NCBI GenBank assembly: GCA_003599455.1
Contig: QZKF01000025.1
Coordinates: 1 to 64,000 of the forward strand
DNA: 64,000 nt
Origin: Comamonadaceae bacterium
GTDB lineage: Bacteria > Pseudomonadota > Gammaproteobacteria > Burkholderiales > Burkholderiaceae_C
Direction: 5' to 3'
The notes below the pieces were generated by a model that ran no database searches, had not been told where the DNA came from, and saw only the letters and a list, made by a program, of their open reading frames with translations. Position numbers and translations under genes: made by a program. Shown one piece after another: positions 16,981 through 27,969 of the stretch. Within the stretch, counting starts at the first letter, position 1, and every line of letters starts with the position of its first letter.

Positions 16981-17457
16981 CTATTGGGACTGGGCGCTCT
17001 TCTTCACGCTCTTTTTCATGACCTTGGCGCGCTTGATCTGCCCGCCGGTGGTGAGGCGCTGGTTGCCCAGCACGCGCACCACCTTGACCTCGGGCCGCTG
17101 GCCGCCGCGCTTGCTGAACTTGAGCACCTTCACGTCGCGCGGGCCCGGCTTGCGCTCTTCGTCGACCACTTTTTCCTTCTCGGGCATTGGCCGCCAGAGC
17201 ACCAGCAGCTTGCCGATGTGCTGGATCGGCGCGGCGTGCAGCTCTTCGGCCAGGGTCTGCAGCATGGCCTCGCGCGCGGCCCGGTCGTCGTTCAGGACCC
17301 GGATCTTGATCAGGCCATGGGCCTTGAGCGCGGCGTCGGCCTCTTTCTTGACCGCCGCGCTCAGGCCGTCGCCACCGATGTGGACGACGGGATCGAGGTG
17401 GTGGGCCTCGGCTCGGTGGACTTTGCGCTGGGCGGGGGTGAGTGTGATCTGGGGCAT
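16981..17457 (-). CDS. yhbY: YhbY family RNA-binding protein
   Basis: 158 residues. The N-terminal about 95 form the CRS1/YhbY (CRM) domain: MPQITLTPAQRKVHRAEAHH, HIGGDGLSAAVKKEADAALK, GLIKIRV. In E. coli YhbY associates with pre-50S particles. The C-terminal about 60 residues are a basic extension (VMKKSVKKSAQSQ) not found in the E. coli protein. I chose ATG 17457; an upstream in-frame codon would add 11 unrelated residues. Divergent from rlmE, the usual neighbourhood near ftsH. Confidence 0.92.
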   Translation of the reverse strand: MPQITLTPAQRKVHRAEAHHLDPVVHIGGDGLSAAVKKEADAALKAHGLIKIRVLNDDRAAREAMLQTLAEELHAAPIQHIGKLLVLWRPMPEKEKVVDEERKPGPRDVKVLKFSKRGGQRPEVKVVRVLGNQRLTTGGQIKRAKVMKKSVKKSAQSQ

Positions 17458-17495
17458 GGGACAATTATCGTTTACACGGACCTCAGGCAACCCTC

Positions 17496-18173
17496 ATGGG
17501 CATGAAAGTCAAAACCCAGAGCAAAAAGGTCAACAAGGCCTGGCTCAACCAGCACGTGAACGACCCCTACGTTCGCCTGGCGAAGAAAGACGGCTACCGC
17601 GCGCGCGCCGCCTACAAGCTCAAGGAGCTCGACGAAACCCTCGGCCTGATCCGTCCTGGCGACTGCGTGGTGGACCTGGGATCGGCGCCGGGCGCCTGGA
17701 GCCAGTACGCGCGACGCCGCCTGAGCCCGCAGGGCGCGGCGGTGGGCGAGCTGCACGGCACCATCATCGCGCTGGACATGCTGCCCATGGAGGATGTGGA
17801 GGGCGTGCATTTCATCCTGGGCGACTTCCGGGAGGCGGCCGTGCTGGCCGAGCTGGAGCAGGCGTTGACGGACCGCGGCGTGCACCAGGTCGATGTGGTG
17901 ATCTCCGACATGGCGCCCAACCTCTCGGGCATCGGCATGAGCGATGCCGCGCGCATCACCGATCTGGTGGAGCTGGCGGTGGATTTTTCGGTCAAACACC
18001 TCAAAACCGACGGTGCGCTGGTGGTCAAACTGTTCCACGGCGGCGCCTACGACCCCATGGTGGCCCTGTTTCGACAGACATTTCGCACGGTCAAGGCCGT
18101 CAAACCCAAGGCGTCGAGGGACAAATCGTCTGAAACCTTTCTGGTTGGCCTGGGTCTGAAAAAGGCCGAATGA
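17496..18173 (+). CDS. rlmE: 23S rRNA (uridine-2'-O-)-methyltransferase
   Basis: FtsJ/RrmJ-type enzyme that methylates U2552 in the 23S A-loop late in 50S assembly. 225 residues, starting MGMKVKTQSKKVNKAW (ATG 17502 is the alternative). The SAM site is VVDLGSAPGAWSQYARR. The catalytic K-D-K-E set is represented by AYKLKELDE, VISDMAPNLSG and LVVKLFHGG. It lies immediately upstream of ftsH, as in E. coli, where the pair is heat-induced. Confidence 0.96.
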   Translation: MGMKVKTQSKKVNKAWLNQHVNDPYVRLAKKDGYRARAAYKLKELDETLGLIRPGDCVVDLGSAPGAWSQYARRRLSPQGAAVGELHGTIIALDMLPMEDVEGVHFILGDFREAAVLAELEQALTDRGVHQVDVVISDMAPNLSGIGMSDAARITDLVELAVDFSVKHLKTDGALVVKLFHGGAYDPMVALFRQTFRTVKAVKPKASRDKSSETFLVGLGLKKAE

Positions 18174-18251
18174 ACACCCGGGCGTCGCACACCGGGAAAA
18201 TGCCCGACCCCTCCATTGACATTGCCTCGTCATGCCCAAGGGGCAAGGGGG

Positions 18252-18279
18252 CTTGAAAGTCCTAGAATGGGGAACATAT
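18252..18279 (+). promoter_or_regulatory. Candidate sigma-32 (heat-shock) promoter for ftsH
   Basis: CTTGAAA at 18252-18258 matches the sigma-32 -35 element exactly. AACATAT (18273-18279) matches the CATnT core of the -10 at a 14-base spacing. The predicted start lies about 30 bases before the TTG start of ftsH. Confidence 0.5.
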
Positions 18280-18315
18280 GCCTTTGACAGTCACTATCGT
18301 CTCCAGGAGCTGCAC

Positions 18316-20235
<1,920 letters not shown>

Positions 20236-20258
20236 GCGGCCCGGGATTGTCATTCCAC

Positions 20259-20276
20259 ACGGGGCTTCGGCCCCGT
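20259..20276 (+). terminator. TTCG-loop hairpin after ftsH
   Basis: ACGGGGC-TTCG-GCCCCGT, a perfect 7-bp stem with a stable tetraloop, followed by TGTCGTTTCT. The short, broken T-run makes it a weak terminator or an RNA-stabilising structure before folP. Confidence 0.5.
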
Positions 20277-20305
20277 TGTCGTTTCTACCGTTTCCCCGGA
20301 TTTCC

Positions 20306-21136
20306 ATGCATTGGCAGACCACACGCTTCGAGATGGACCTGACGAGCCCTCGCGTCATGGGCATCGTCAATGTCACGCCCGATTCGTTTTCCGACGGCGG
20401 ACAGCACGCCAGCACCGCGGCGGCGCTCCAGCACTGCGAGCGGCTGCTCAAGGACGGTGCCCACGTCCTGGACATCGGCGGTGAGTCCACCCGCCCGGGC
20501 AGCCCCGCCGTGCCACTGGACGAGGAGCTCGCCCGTGTGCTGCCCGTGGTGCGTGGGGCGGTGAAGCTCGGCGTGCCGGTCTCGGTGGACACCTACAAGC
20601 CCGAGCTGATGCAGGCCGTGCTCGACGCCGGGGCCGATATCGTCAACGACATCTGGGCACTGCGCCGGGGCGATGCCCTGCGCGTGGTCGCTGCGCACCC
20701 GCGCTGTGGCGTCTGCCTGATGCACATGCACCGCGACCCGCAGACCATGCAGGTGGCGCCGATGGAGGGCGATGTGCTGCCCGATGTGGTCGACTTCCTG
20801 CGCGCGCGGGCCGAGGCCCTGACGGCACTGGGCGTGGCGCGCGAGCGCATCGTGCTCGACCCGGGCATCGGCTTCGGCAAGACGGTGGCGCAGAACCTGA
20901 GCCTGCTGGCGCGCCAGGCCGAGCTGTCGTCGCTGGGCTTTGCGTTGCTGGCGGGCTGGTCGCGCAAGTCGACGCTGGGCGCGGTCACGGGTCGCGAGCT
21001 GTCGGCCGAACGCGTGGCGGCCAGCGTGGCGGCGGCGGTGCTGGCGGTGGAGCGCGGCGCGCGCGTGGTGCGCGTGCACGACGTGCGCGAGACGGTCGAC
21101 GCACTCAAGGTCTGGCAGGCGATCCAGGCCGCGTGA
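20306..21136 (+). CDS. folP: Dihydropteroate synthase
   Basis: Folate pathway enzyme joining p-aminobenzoate to the pterin pyrophosphate; the sulfonamide target. 276 residues, opening [12 protein letters not shown]. It has the TIM-barrel signatures [16 protein letters not shown] and [15 protein letters not shown], then [29 protein letters not shown] and [15 protein letters not shown] 20306 is chosen over a TTG at 20276 that lies in the hairpin. The ftsH-folP-glmM order matches E. coli and most proteobacteria. Confidence 0.97.
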   Translation: MHWQTTRFEMDLTSPRVMGIVNVTPDSFSDGGQHASTAAALQHCERLLKDGAHVLDIGGESTRPGSPAVPLDEELARVLPVVRGAVKLGVPVSVDTYKPELMQAVLDAGADIVNDIWALRRGDALRVVAAHPRCGVCLMHMHRDPQTMQVAPMEGDVLPDVVDFLRARAEALTALGVARERIVLDPGIGFGKTVAQNLSLLARQAELSSLGFALLAGWSRKSTLGAVTGRELSAERVAASVAAAVLAVERGARVVRVHDVRETVDALKVWQAIQAA

Positions 21137-21203
21137 ACCAGGCGTTGGCGCCGCGATAATGGGCGTACGCAGGTTTCGACACAACAAGAGAGAGGACACG
21201 CAC

Positions 21204-22547
21204 ATGGCACGCATCTACTTTGGCACCGACGGTATCCGCGGCACCGTGGGCCAGGCGCCCATCACCCCCGACTTCGTGCTGCGCCTGGCGCACGCCGTGG
21301 GCCGCGTGCTGCGCCGCACCGAGGCGCACCCCACGGTGCTGATCGGCAAGGACACTCGCATTTCGGGCTACATGCTGGAGTCGGCGCTCGAATCGGGCTT
21401 CAACTCGGCGGGGGTGGACGTGGTCCTGCTCGGCCCGGTGCCCACGCCGGCCGTGGCCTACCTCACGCGGGCCCAGCGCGCCAGCCTGGGCGTGGTGATC
21501 TCGGCCAGCCACAACCCGTTTGCCGACAACGGCATCAAATTTTTCAGCGCCCAGGGCGCCAAGTTGCCGGACGACTGGGAACTGGCGGTCGAGGCCGCGC
21601 TGCAGGAGCCGCCGGTGTGGGTGGAATCGGCCCAGCTCGGCAAGTCACGCCGGCTCGACGATGCGGCCGGGCGCTACATCGAATTCTGCAAGAGCACCTG
21701 CGCCCACGACCTCACGCTCAAGGGCCTGAAGATCGTGGTGGACGGCGCCAACGGCGCGGCCTACCAGATCGCGCCCGCGGTGTTCCACGAACTCGGTGCC
21801 GAGGTGATCAAGATCGGCTGCACACCCGACGGCCTGAACATCAACCAGGGGGTGGGCGCGACACACCCGCAAGCCCTGCTGGACGCGGTGAAGGCGCATG
21901 GCGCGGACTACGGCATTGCGCTCGATGGCGACGCCGACCGCATCCAGATGGCCGACGCCCATGGTCGCCTCTACAACGGCGACGAGCTGCTGTACCTGAT
22001 CGTGGCCGACCGCCTCTCGCGCGACGAGGATGTGCCCGGCGTGGTGGGCACGCTCATGACCAACATGGCGGTGGAGGTGGCGCTCAAGGCGCGCGGCGTG
22101 AGGTTCGTACGCGCCAGGGTCGGTGACCGCTACGTGCTCGAAGAGCTCGAAAAGCACGGCTGGATCCTGGGCGGCGAAGGCTCGGGCCACCTGCTGGTGC
22201 TGGACCGCCACACCACCGGCGACGGCCTGGTGTCGGCGCTGCAGGTGTTGCACGCCTGCGTGGACAGTGGCAAGACCATGGCGCAGCTGCTGGCCGACGT
22301 GACGCTGTTCCCGCAGACGCTGATCAATGTGCGCCTGCAGGCCGGCCAGGACTGGAAGACCAACAGCTTCCTGGCCGAAGAGACGCGCGCGGTGGAGGCC
22401 GAGCTCGGCGAGGCCGGCCGTGTGCTGATCCGCGCCAGCGGCACCGAGCCGCTGCTGCGCGTGATGGTGGAAGCGCGCGACGCGAAGCACGCGCAGGCCT
22501 GTGCCGAGCGTCTGGTGGCGGCGGTGCGGGCGCAGGTGCCGGCGTGA
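21204..22547 (+). CDS. glmM: Phosphoglucosamine mutase
   Basis: Converts glucosamine 6-phosphate to glucosamine 1-phosphate for peptidoglycan and LPS precursors. 447 residues. Opening [11 protein letters not shown]; phosphoserine loop [14 protein letters not shown] with Ser102; metal loop [13 protein letters not shown]; sugar loop [10 protein letters not shown]-terminal phosphate loop [22 protein letters not shown] lies upstream of the ATG. The last codon overlaps the GTG of the next gene. Confidence 0.97.
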   Translation: MARIYFGTDGIRGTVGQAPITPDFVLRLAHAVGRVLRRTEAHPTVLIGKDTRISGYMLESALESGFNSAGVDVVLLGPVPTPAVAYLTRAQRASLGVVISASHNPFADNGIKFFSAQGAKLPDDWELAVEAALQEPPVWVESAQLGKSRRLDDAAGRYIEFCKSTCAHDLTLKGLKIVVDGANGAAYQIAPAVFHELGAEVIKIGCTPDGLNINQGVGATHPQALLDAVKAHGADYGIALDGDADRIQMADAHGRLYNGDELLYLIVADRLSRDEDVPGVVGTLMTNMAVEVALKARGVRFVRARVGDRYVLEELEKHGWILGGEGSGHLLVLDRHTTGDGLVSALQVLHACVDSGKTMAQLLADVTLFPQTLINVRLQAGQDWKTNSFLAEETRAVEAELGEAGRVLIRASGTEPLLRVMVEARDAKHAQACAERLVAAVRAQVPA

Positions 22548-23044
22548 GCGTGATCGACACCGGGGGCATCACCACACTGCGCGCCGACTACGCCAACCCG
22601 TCGCACGCGGCCGCGCTGGTGATGCTGCTCGATGCCTATGCCAGCGACCCGGCCGGCGGTGGCCAGGGCCTGTCGGACTTCGCCAGGGCGAACCTCGTGC
22701 CCGGCCTGGCTGCGCGACCACAGGCGTACAGCGTGCTCGCCTTCGACGGCGATCAAGCCGTGGGCCTGGTGAACTGCATCGAGGGTTTTTCCACCTTTGC
22801 CTGCAAGCCGCTGGTGAACGTGCACGACGTGGCCGTACTGGCCAGCCACCGCGGGCGCGGCATCGCCGAACAGATGCTGGCCGAGGCCGAGCGCATCGCG
22901 CGCGAGCGCGGCGCCGTGAAGCTCACGCTGGAGGTCTTGTCGGGCAACCTGAGCGCGATGCGCCTGTACGAACGCATCGGCTTTGCCGGCTACCAGCTCG
23001 ACCCGGCCATGGGCACGGCGCAGTTCCTGCAGAAGTGGCTTTGA
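22544..23044 (+). CDS. GNAT family N-acetyltransferase
   Basis: 166 residues, starting at a GTG that overlaps the glmM stop (GTGA), so it is translationally coupled to glmM. Acetyl-CoA-binding motif A is clear: [27 protein letters not shown], with motif [17 protein letters not shown]. Overall length is typical of a single GNAT domain. The substrate is unknown; an amino-sugar or cell-wall link suggested by glmM is speculation. It converges on the next minus-strand gene with a 4-base gap. Confidence 0.88.
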   Translation: MSVIDTGGITTLRADYANPSHAAALVMLLDAYASDPAGGGQGLSDFARANLVPGLAARPQAYSVLAFDGDQAVGLVNCIEGFSTFACKPLVNVHDVAVLASHRGRGIAEQMLAEAERIARERGAVKLTLEVLSGNLSAMRLYERIGFAGYQLDPAMGTAQFLQKWL

Positions 23045-23048
23045 GGCT

Positions 23049-24251
23049 TCAGTACAGCAGGCAGGGCTGGCGCACCACGGCCCACGCGGCTTCATCGGCG
23101 GCCGCAGCGGCCTCCAGCACCTCGGGCGCGGCCGACGCATCGTCCACCCACTCGCGCAGCAGCGGCCCGCCGTTGATGAGGTCGATCGCCAGTCGGTCGT
23201 GCTCGTACTCGTAGGCGAAGTCGCGCCACAGCGGGTAGCCGGGGGACTGCAGGCGCAGGGCGCGAAACGCCAGCGCCTGCAGGCGCCAGGGCTTGAAGGC
23301 GGCGTGGTCGTAGTGCGCCGGGTCTTCCACATGGATCTGCACGCCCGCGCAAAGCTGGCCCGCGTGCTTGTGGAAGGTGGGTTCGAAGAAGCACTCACGC
23401 AGCACGCAGCCCTGCAGCCACTGCGGCGCGATCGCGCGCATGTCGGCCAGCAGGCGGCGTGTGTCGATGCCGGGTGCGCCGAACAGCTCCAGCGGTCGCG
23501 TGGTGCCGCGGCCCTCGCTGAGCGTGGTGCCCTCCAGCATCACGGTGCCGGCGTAGGCGCGCGCCATCGAGAGATTGGCCGCGTTCGGGCTGGGGTTGAC
23601 CCAGGTGCGCCCGGCCGGCCAGCCAAAGCCGGGCGCCGCGTCGGGTTCCCAGCCTGCCATGGTGACGACGCGGTATTCCAGCTGCAGGCCCAGGGTGGCG
23701 ATGAACCAGTGGCCCAGCTCGCCCATGGTCATGCCGTGGCGCATGGGCATGGGGCCGGCGCCCACGAAGCTCTCCCAGCCCGCGCGCAGCGTGAGGCCTT
23801 CGATGGGGCGGCCCGCCGGGTTGGGGCGGTCGAGCACCCACACCGCCTTGCCGTGCCGCGCGGCGGCTTCCAGCACGTAGCGCAGCGTGGTGATGAAGGT
23901 GTAGATGCGGCAGCCGAGGTCCTGCAGGTCGACCAGCAGCACGTCGAAGCTGTCCATCATCGCGTCGGTCGGTCGGCGCACCGTGCCGTAGAGGCTGAAC
24001 ACCGGGATGCCCAGACGCGGGTCGTTGTAGTCGGGTGACTCGATCATGTTGTCCTGCTTGTCGCCGCGCAGGCCGTGCTGCGGGCCGAAGGCCGCGCTGA
24101 GTTGCACGTCGGGCAGGGCCGCCAGGGCATCCAGCGAATGGGTCAGGTCGCGCGTGACCGAGGCGGGGTGGGCCAGCAGGGCCACGCGGCGGCCTTGCAG
24201 CGGTGCGCGCAGGGCCGGGTCTTGCAGGAAACGTTCGAGGCCGAATTGCAT
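23049..24251 (-). CDS. DUF1343 / NamZ-like exo-beta-N-acetylmuramidase
   Basis: 400 residues related to Bacillus NamZ (YbbC), which removes terminal N-acetylmuramic acid from peptidoglycan fragments. Recognisable segments are AFGPQHGLRGDKQDNM, PVFSLYGTVRRPTDAMM, VLLVDLQDLGCRIYTFITTL, WVLDRPNPAGRPIEG and MAGTTLSEGRGTT-like LEGTTLSEGRGTTRP. No signal peptide is evident, so it would act in the cytoplasm on recycled muropeptides, unlike secreted NamZ. Eight bases downstream of the DOMON-like gene and probably cotranscribed with it. Confidence 0.85.
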   Translation of the reverse strand: MQFGLERFLQDPALRAPLQGRRVALLAHPASVTRDLTHSLDALAALPDVQLSAAFGPQHGLRGDKQDNMIESPDYNDPRLGIPVFSLYGTVRRPTDAMMDSFDVLLVDLQDLGCRIYTFITTLRYVLEAAARHGKAVWVLDRPNPAGRPIEGLTLRAGWESFVGAGPMPMRHGMTMGELGHWFIATLGLQLEYRVVTMAGWEPDAAPGFGWPAGRTWVNPSPNAANLSMARAYAGTVMLEGTTLSEGRGTTRPLELFGAPGIDTRRLLADMRAIAPQWLQGCVLRECFFEPTFHKHAGQLCAGVQIHVEDPAHYDHAAFKPWRLQALAFRALRLQSPGYPLWRDFAYEYEHDRLAIDLINGGPLLREWVDDASAAPEVLEAAAAADEAAWAVVRQPCLLY

Positions 24252-24259
24252 GGGATGGG

Positions 24260-24832
24260 TCAGTTCGAAGGCGCGGCCAGGCGCAGGGCGCGGCCGTCGC
24301 GGTGGTGGAAATCGGGGCGCTCTTTCGGGTGGTGCAGCGCCCAGTAGCTCAGGTGGCCGTTGCCTTCCTCGATCACCGCGCTCAGGCCGATGCACAGGGC
24401 GGACAGGCCGCGCGCCGGTGCGGCGAAGGGAACGCGGGCCGTGAGCACGAGCGTGTCGGGCGCCACGACGGTGTGCGGTGCTTCCAGCGACACGGGGTGG
24501 CGCGATTCGCCCGGCGCATCGCGCTCGCGTTCGGCGGCGAACCGGTAGGCCGCCCACTGGCCCGAGGGGGAGAAGTTGAACTCGCGGTAGGCCGCTTCGC
24601 CCTCGTTGGCCACGAACGCCTCGAAGCAGGTGTGTTGCCACAGGCCGTCGGCCGGGCCGGGGGCGGTGGGTTCGGGGATGCGCAGGGCCGCGACCTCGCC
24701 GCGCAGCACGTAGCGCAGCCGCAGTGCCTCGCCCAGCGGATGCACCTCCACCGACAGCGCCAGGGCCACGCCGGCCGGCGTGGCGGGATGGCAGCGCAGC
24801 AGCGCATGAAGGGGGGCAGGGCTGGAGATCAC
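24260..24832 (-). CDS. DOMON-like domain-containing protein
   Basis: 190 residues, almost all beta-strand in appearance: ALALSVEVHPLGEALRLRYVLRG, GLWQHTCFEAFVANEGEAAYREFNFSPSGQWAAYRF, GNGHLSYWALHHPKERPDFHHRDG. The WQHTCFEAF / REFNFSPSGQWAAY pattern marks the DOMON-like family, a sugar- or haem-binding type fold. There is no signal peptide. Its tight pairing with the NamZ-like gene suggests a carbohydrate-related role; function is unknown. Confidence 0.8.
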   Translation of the reverse strand: MISSPAPLHALLRCHPATPAGVALALSVEVHPLGEALRLRYVLRGEVAALRIPEPTAPGPADGLWQHTCFEAFVANEGEAAYREFNFSPSGQWAAYRFAAERERDAPGESRHPVSLEAPHTVVAPDTLVLTARVPFAAPARGLSALCIGLSAVIEEGNGHLSYWALHHPKERPDFHHRDGRALRLAAPSN

Positions 24833-24932
24833 AGCTTCGTATTCTGGCAGGCCGCTTCAGGCGACCCGATGTCACCAAAACTTCATGCGACTGCCATGTG
24901 AGGGTCACTCCCGGTTCGCACACTACCTGTTC

Positions 24933-25835
24933 ATGACCACAGCTTCATTCTCTACCGCGCCCGTGTCGGGCGCACCGCTGCAGGAGCCCGCCATGAAAGA
25001 ATTGCCCACCCCCACGCTGGACCTCTCGCCGGTCTCTCTGCCACGGGGGTCACTTCATCCCCGCCCGATTTTCACGCCCGCGCCCCAGCCAGTCCGCGGG
25101 GGTATCGAGGTTTCCTGGGCGCGGCATCTGGACGAGATTCGTGAAGCGCAGCGACTGAGGTTCAACGTGTTCGCCACCGAGATGGGCGCGCGCCTGCCCC
25201 AGCCGGTGCCGGGCCATGACGTGGACCTGTTCGACGACTTCTGTGAACACCTGCTGGTGCGCGACAGCGCGAGCCGCGAGGTGATCGGCACCTACCGTGT
25301 GCTCACGCCGGCACAGGCCCTGCGCGTGGGCAGCACCTACAGCGACACCGAGTTCGACCTCACCCGCCTGCGCGCTGTGCGCGAGCGCATGGTCGAGCTG
25401 GGTCGCAGCTGCGTGCACCGCGACCACCGCCATGGCGGTGTGATCATGGCGCTGTGGGGCGCGCTCGCCGAGTTCATGGTGCGCAACCAGCTCGACACCA
25501 TGATCGGCTGCGCCAGCATCCCGATGCAGTACGAAGGCCCGCACGGTGTGGTGGGCGGCGGCCATGCCGCGGCGAGCATCTGGCGCCAGGTGAAGGAAAC
25601 GCACCTCGCTCCGATCGACTTTCACGTGCGCCCGCGCCTGCCGCTGCCGGTCGAGCGGCTCGACGACACGCTCGACGTGGAGCCGCCCGCGCTCATCAAG
25701 GGCTACCTGCGCCTGGGCGCCAAGGTGCTGGGCCCTCCGGCCTGGGACCCGGACTTCAACGCAGCCGACCTGCCCATGCTCATGCGCATCTCGGACCTGC
25801 CGGCGCGCTACCGCAAGCACTTCCTGGGGGCCTGA
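24933..25835 (+). CDS. OlsB-like GNAT acyltransferase
   Basis: 300 residues. After a Pro-rich 55-residue front comes an autoinducer-synthase/OlsB type acyltransferase domain: EAQRLRFNVFATEMGARLP, DVDLFDDFCEHLLVRD, VIGTYRVLTPAQA, ELGRSCVHRDHRHGGVIMALWGALAEFM. Families with this pattern make lyso-ornithine lipid or transfer acyl groups from acyl-ACP. No olsA-type gene is adjacent; instead an LpxH-like phosphatase starts on the last base of its stop (TGATG). Start 24933 (MTTASFS) is favoured over an in-frame codon 48 bases upstream. Confidence 0.8.
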   Translation: MTTASFSTAPVSGAPLQEPAMKELPTPTLDLSPVSLPRGSLHPRPIFTPAPQPVRGGIEVSWARHLDEIREAQRLRFNVFATEMGARLPQPVPGHDVDLFDDFCEHLLVRDSASREVIGTYRVLTPAQALRVGSTYSDTEFDLTRLRAVRERMVELGRSCVHRDHRHGGVIMALWGALAEFMVRNQLDTMIGCASIPMQYEGPHGVVGGGHAAASIWRQVKETHLAPIDFHVRPRLPLPVERLDDTLDVEPPALIKGYLRLGAKVLGPPAWDPDFNAADLPMLMRISDLPARYRKHFLGA

Positions 25836-26755
25836 TGCGCGCCGCGCTCGACGTTCTCGGTGGCTGGGCGCTCAAGTCCGGCCTGCCGGATGCGGGTGGT
25901 GTGTGGGCTGGCGGCGGCAACGGTGGCGACGACGACAGCCACGAACCGCACGAACGCGCCCGCTACCGGGCCGTTTTCATTTCCGACCTGCACCTGGGCA
26001 CCGCGGGCTGCCAGGCCCGGCCGCTGCTGGACTTCCTCAAGCACCACCCGAGCCACACGCTGTACCTGGTGGGCGACATCATCGATGGCTGGCAACTGCG
26101 CCGCAAATGGTATTGGCCGCAGGCGCACAACGACGTGGTGCAGAAGCTGCTGCGCCGCTCGCGCAAGGGCTGCCGCGTGGTCTTCGTGCCGGGCAACCAC
26201 GACGAGTTCGCGCGCCAGTTCGACGGCCACAACTTCGGTGGCATCGAGGTGGCCAACGAGGCGGTGCACACCCTGGCCGACGGCCGGCGCCTGTGGGTGG
26301 TGCACGGGGACCATTTCGACGGCGTGATCCAGTGCGCCAAGTGGCTGGCCTACCTGGGCGACAACGCCTACGAACTCACGCTGCGGCTGAACCGCCACCT
26401 CAACTCCCTGCGCGCGCGCCTGGGCCTGCCGTACTGGTCGCTCTCGCAGTACCTCAAGCACAAGGTCAAGAGCGCGCTGAACTACGTGACCGATTTCGAG
26501 CGCGCCGTGGCCGCCGAGGCACGGCAGCGCGGCTACCAGGGTGTGGTCTGCGGCCACATCCACCGGGCGGAAATGCGCCAGATCGACGGCACGCTGTACT
26601 GCAACGACGGGGATTGGGTGGAGAGCCTCACGGCACTGGTCGAGCACCTGGACGGCCGGCTCGAGCTCGTGCACTGGAGCAACGGAAACGAAACACAGCT
26701 GTCACACGCCACCGAGCGGTCGCCAGAACCGCAGACCGAAAGCCAGGTGTCCTGA
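25835..26755 (+). CDS. LpxH-like UDP-2,3-diacylglucosamine diphosphatase family metallophosphoesterase
   Basis: 306 residues of the calcineurin-like metallophosphoesterase fold with the full metal-binding set: DLHLG (51-55), GDIID, GNHDE, VHGDHFD and CGHIHRAEM. Similar to LpxH2-type enzymes that hydrolyse UDP-diacylglucosamine in lipid A synthesis, but with an extra glycine-rich N-terminal 40 residues. Coupling to an OlsB-like acyltransferase upstream and a glycosyltransferase downstream suggests it cleaves a lipid-linked intermediate in a dedicated envelope pathway rather than being the main LpxH. Confidence 0.85.
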   Translation: MRAALDVLGGWALKSGLPDAGGVWAGGGNGGDDDSHEPHERARYRAVFISDLHLGTAGCQARPLLDFLKHHPSHTLYLVGDIIDGWQLRRKWYWPQAHNDVVQKLLRRSRKGCRVVFVPGNHDEFARQFDGHNFGGIEVANEAVHTLADGRRLWVVHGDHFDGVIQCAKWLAYLGDNAYELTLRLNRHLNSLRARLGLPYWSLSQYLKHKVKSALNYVTDFERAVAAEARQRGYQGVVCGHIHRAEMRQIDGTLYCNDGDWVESLTALVEHLDGRLELVHWSNGNETQLSHATERSPEPQTESQVS

Positions 26756-26783
26756 GCCCGTGGGCATCCCCGGGGAGACAAGC

Positions 26784-27893
26784 ATGAAGATCCTGATCGT
26801 GACCGACGCCTGGCAACCCCAGGCCCATGGCGTGGTGACCACGCTGGTCGAGCTGGTGCGCCAGCTGCAGGCCAGCGGTCACGAGGTGGTGGTGATCCAG
26901 CCTGGCCAGTTCCGCACCTGGCCCTGTCCGGGGCACCGCGACGTGCACCTGGCGCTGTTCCCCGGCCGCCGCCTGCGCGAGCTGATGGATGCGGCCGAAC
27001 CCGACGCGATCCACATCGCCACCGAAGGCCCGCTGGGCTGGGCCGCGCGGCGCCACTGCCTGCGCCGCAAGCTCGCGTTCACCACGGGCTTTCACACCCG
27101 GCTTCCCGATCTCCTGCGCGCCGCGCTCGGCGTCCCGCTGTCCTGGGGCTACGCGCTGCTGCGCTGGTTTCACCGCCCAAGCCGCGGCGTGATGGTGCCC
27201 ACCCAGCACACGCTCGACATGCTCAAGGCGCGTGGCTTGCGCCACTTGCGCGCCTGGACGCACGGGGTCGACACGCGCCTGTTTGCGCTGGCCGACGCGC
27301 CCGTGGTCTATCCCCCCCTGGGGCCGCTGGCCCACCCGGTCAGCCTCTACGTGGGCCAGGTGTCGGGTGAACGGAACATCGGTGCCTTCCTTGAGCTCGA
27401 CGTGCCGGGCAGCAAGGTGGTGTGTGGCGCGGGTCCCTTGCGATCGGCGCTGCGCCTGCGCTACCCCAATGTGCACTGGCTGGGCGTGCTGCCGCGCCAC
27501 GAACTGGCGCAGGTCTACGCCGCAGCCGACGTGTTCGTGTTTCCCAGCCGCAGCGACAGCCAGGGCCGGGTGATGCTCGAGGCCATGGCCAGCGGCGTGC
27601 CGGTGGCGGCCTACCCGGTGGACGGACCGCTGCAGGTGATCGGCGAGAGCCGCGCCGGCGCCCTGCGCGACGACCTGCGCGAAGCCTGGAGCGAGGCGTT
27701 GAAGGTCAAGCGCCACGAGGCGCGCGACCGCGCGCTGCAGTTCGGTTGGGGCAGGGCGGCCACGCTGTTCGTGTCGCACCTCAGCGTGATGCCCCGGCCA
27801 CGCCGCCAGCGGTCCAAGGGTCTGCCGCGCCTCGGCGTCGAGGCCGCAGGCGCACCGAATCTGTCACACAAACGTCATCAGGTCGTTGAATAA
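26784..27893 (+). CDS. GT4-type glycosyltransferase
   Basis: 369 residues with a GT-B fold: N-domain MKILIVTDAWQPQAHGVVTTL, PDAIHIATEGPLGWAARR, FTTGFHTRLPDLL; C-domain WLGVLPRHELAQVYAAADVFVFPSRSDSQGRVMLEAMASGVPVAAYPV. It resembles the sulfolipid-type/alpha-mannosyl transferases acting on diacylglycerol-like acceptors. GGGGAGA precedes the ATG. It closes the OlsB-like/LpxH-like/GT trio. The ppk1 Pho box lies within its last codons, so ppk1 regulation overlaps this gene. Confidence 0.87.
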   Translation: MKILIVTDAWQPQAHGVVTTLVELVRQLQASGHEVVVIQPGQFRTWPCPGHRDVHLALFPGRRLRELMDAAEPDAIHIATEGPLGWAARRHCLRRKLAFTTGFHTRLPDLLRAALGVPLSWGYALLRWFHRPSRGVMVPTQHTLDMLKARGLRHLRAWTHGVDTRLFALADAPVVYPPLGPLAHPVSLYVGQVSGERNIGAFLELDVPGSKVVCGAGPLRSALRLRYPNVHWLGVLPRHELAQVYAAADVFVFPSRSDSQGRVMLEAMASGVPVAAYPVDGPLQVIGESRAGALRDDLREAWSEALKVKRHEARDRALQFGWGRAATLFVSHLSVMPRPRRQRSKGLPRLGVEAAGAPNLSHKRHQVVE

Positions 27894-27894
27894 T
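27861..27894 (+). promoter_or_regulatory. Pho box and -10 element upstream of ppk1
   Basis: CTGTCAC-ACAA-ACGTCAT (27861-27878) is two 7-base PhoB half-sites at the canonical 11-base period. AATAAT follows at 27889-27894, ten bases after the box, the usual PhoB-to--10 spacing. It lies inside the 3' end of the upstream glycosyltransferase gene. Confidence 0.7.
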
Positions 27895-27969
27895 CGACAC
27901 ATGGTGCGCCAGGGAACACCGGCCGGGAACGGCGGGCGGCGGGCGGACCCCCCGATTCCAGCGGCATCC

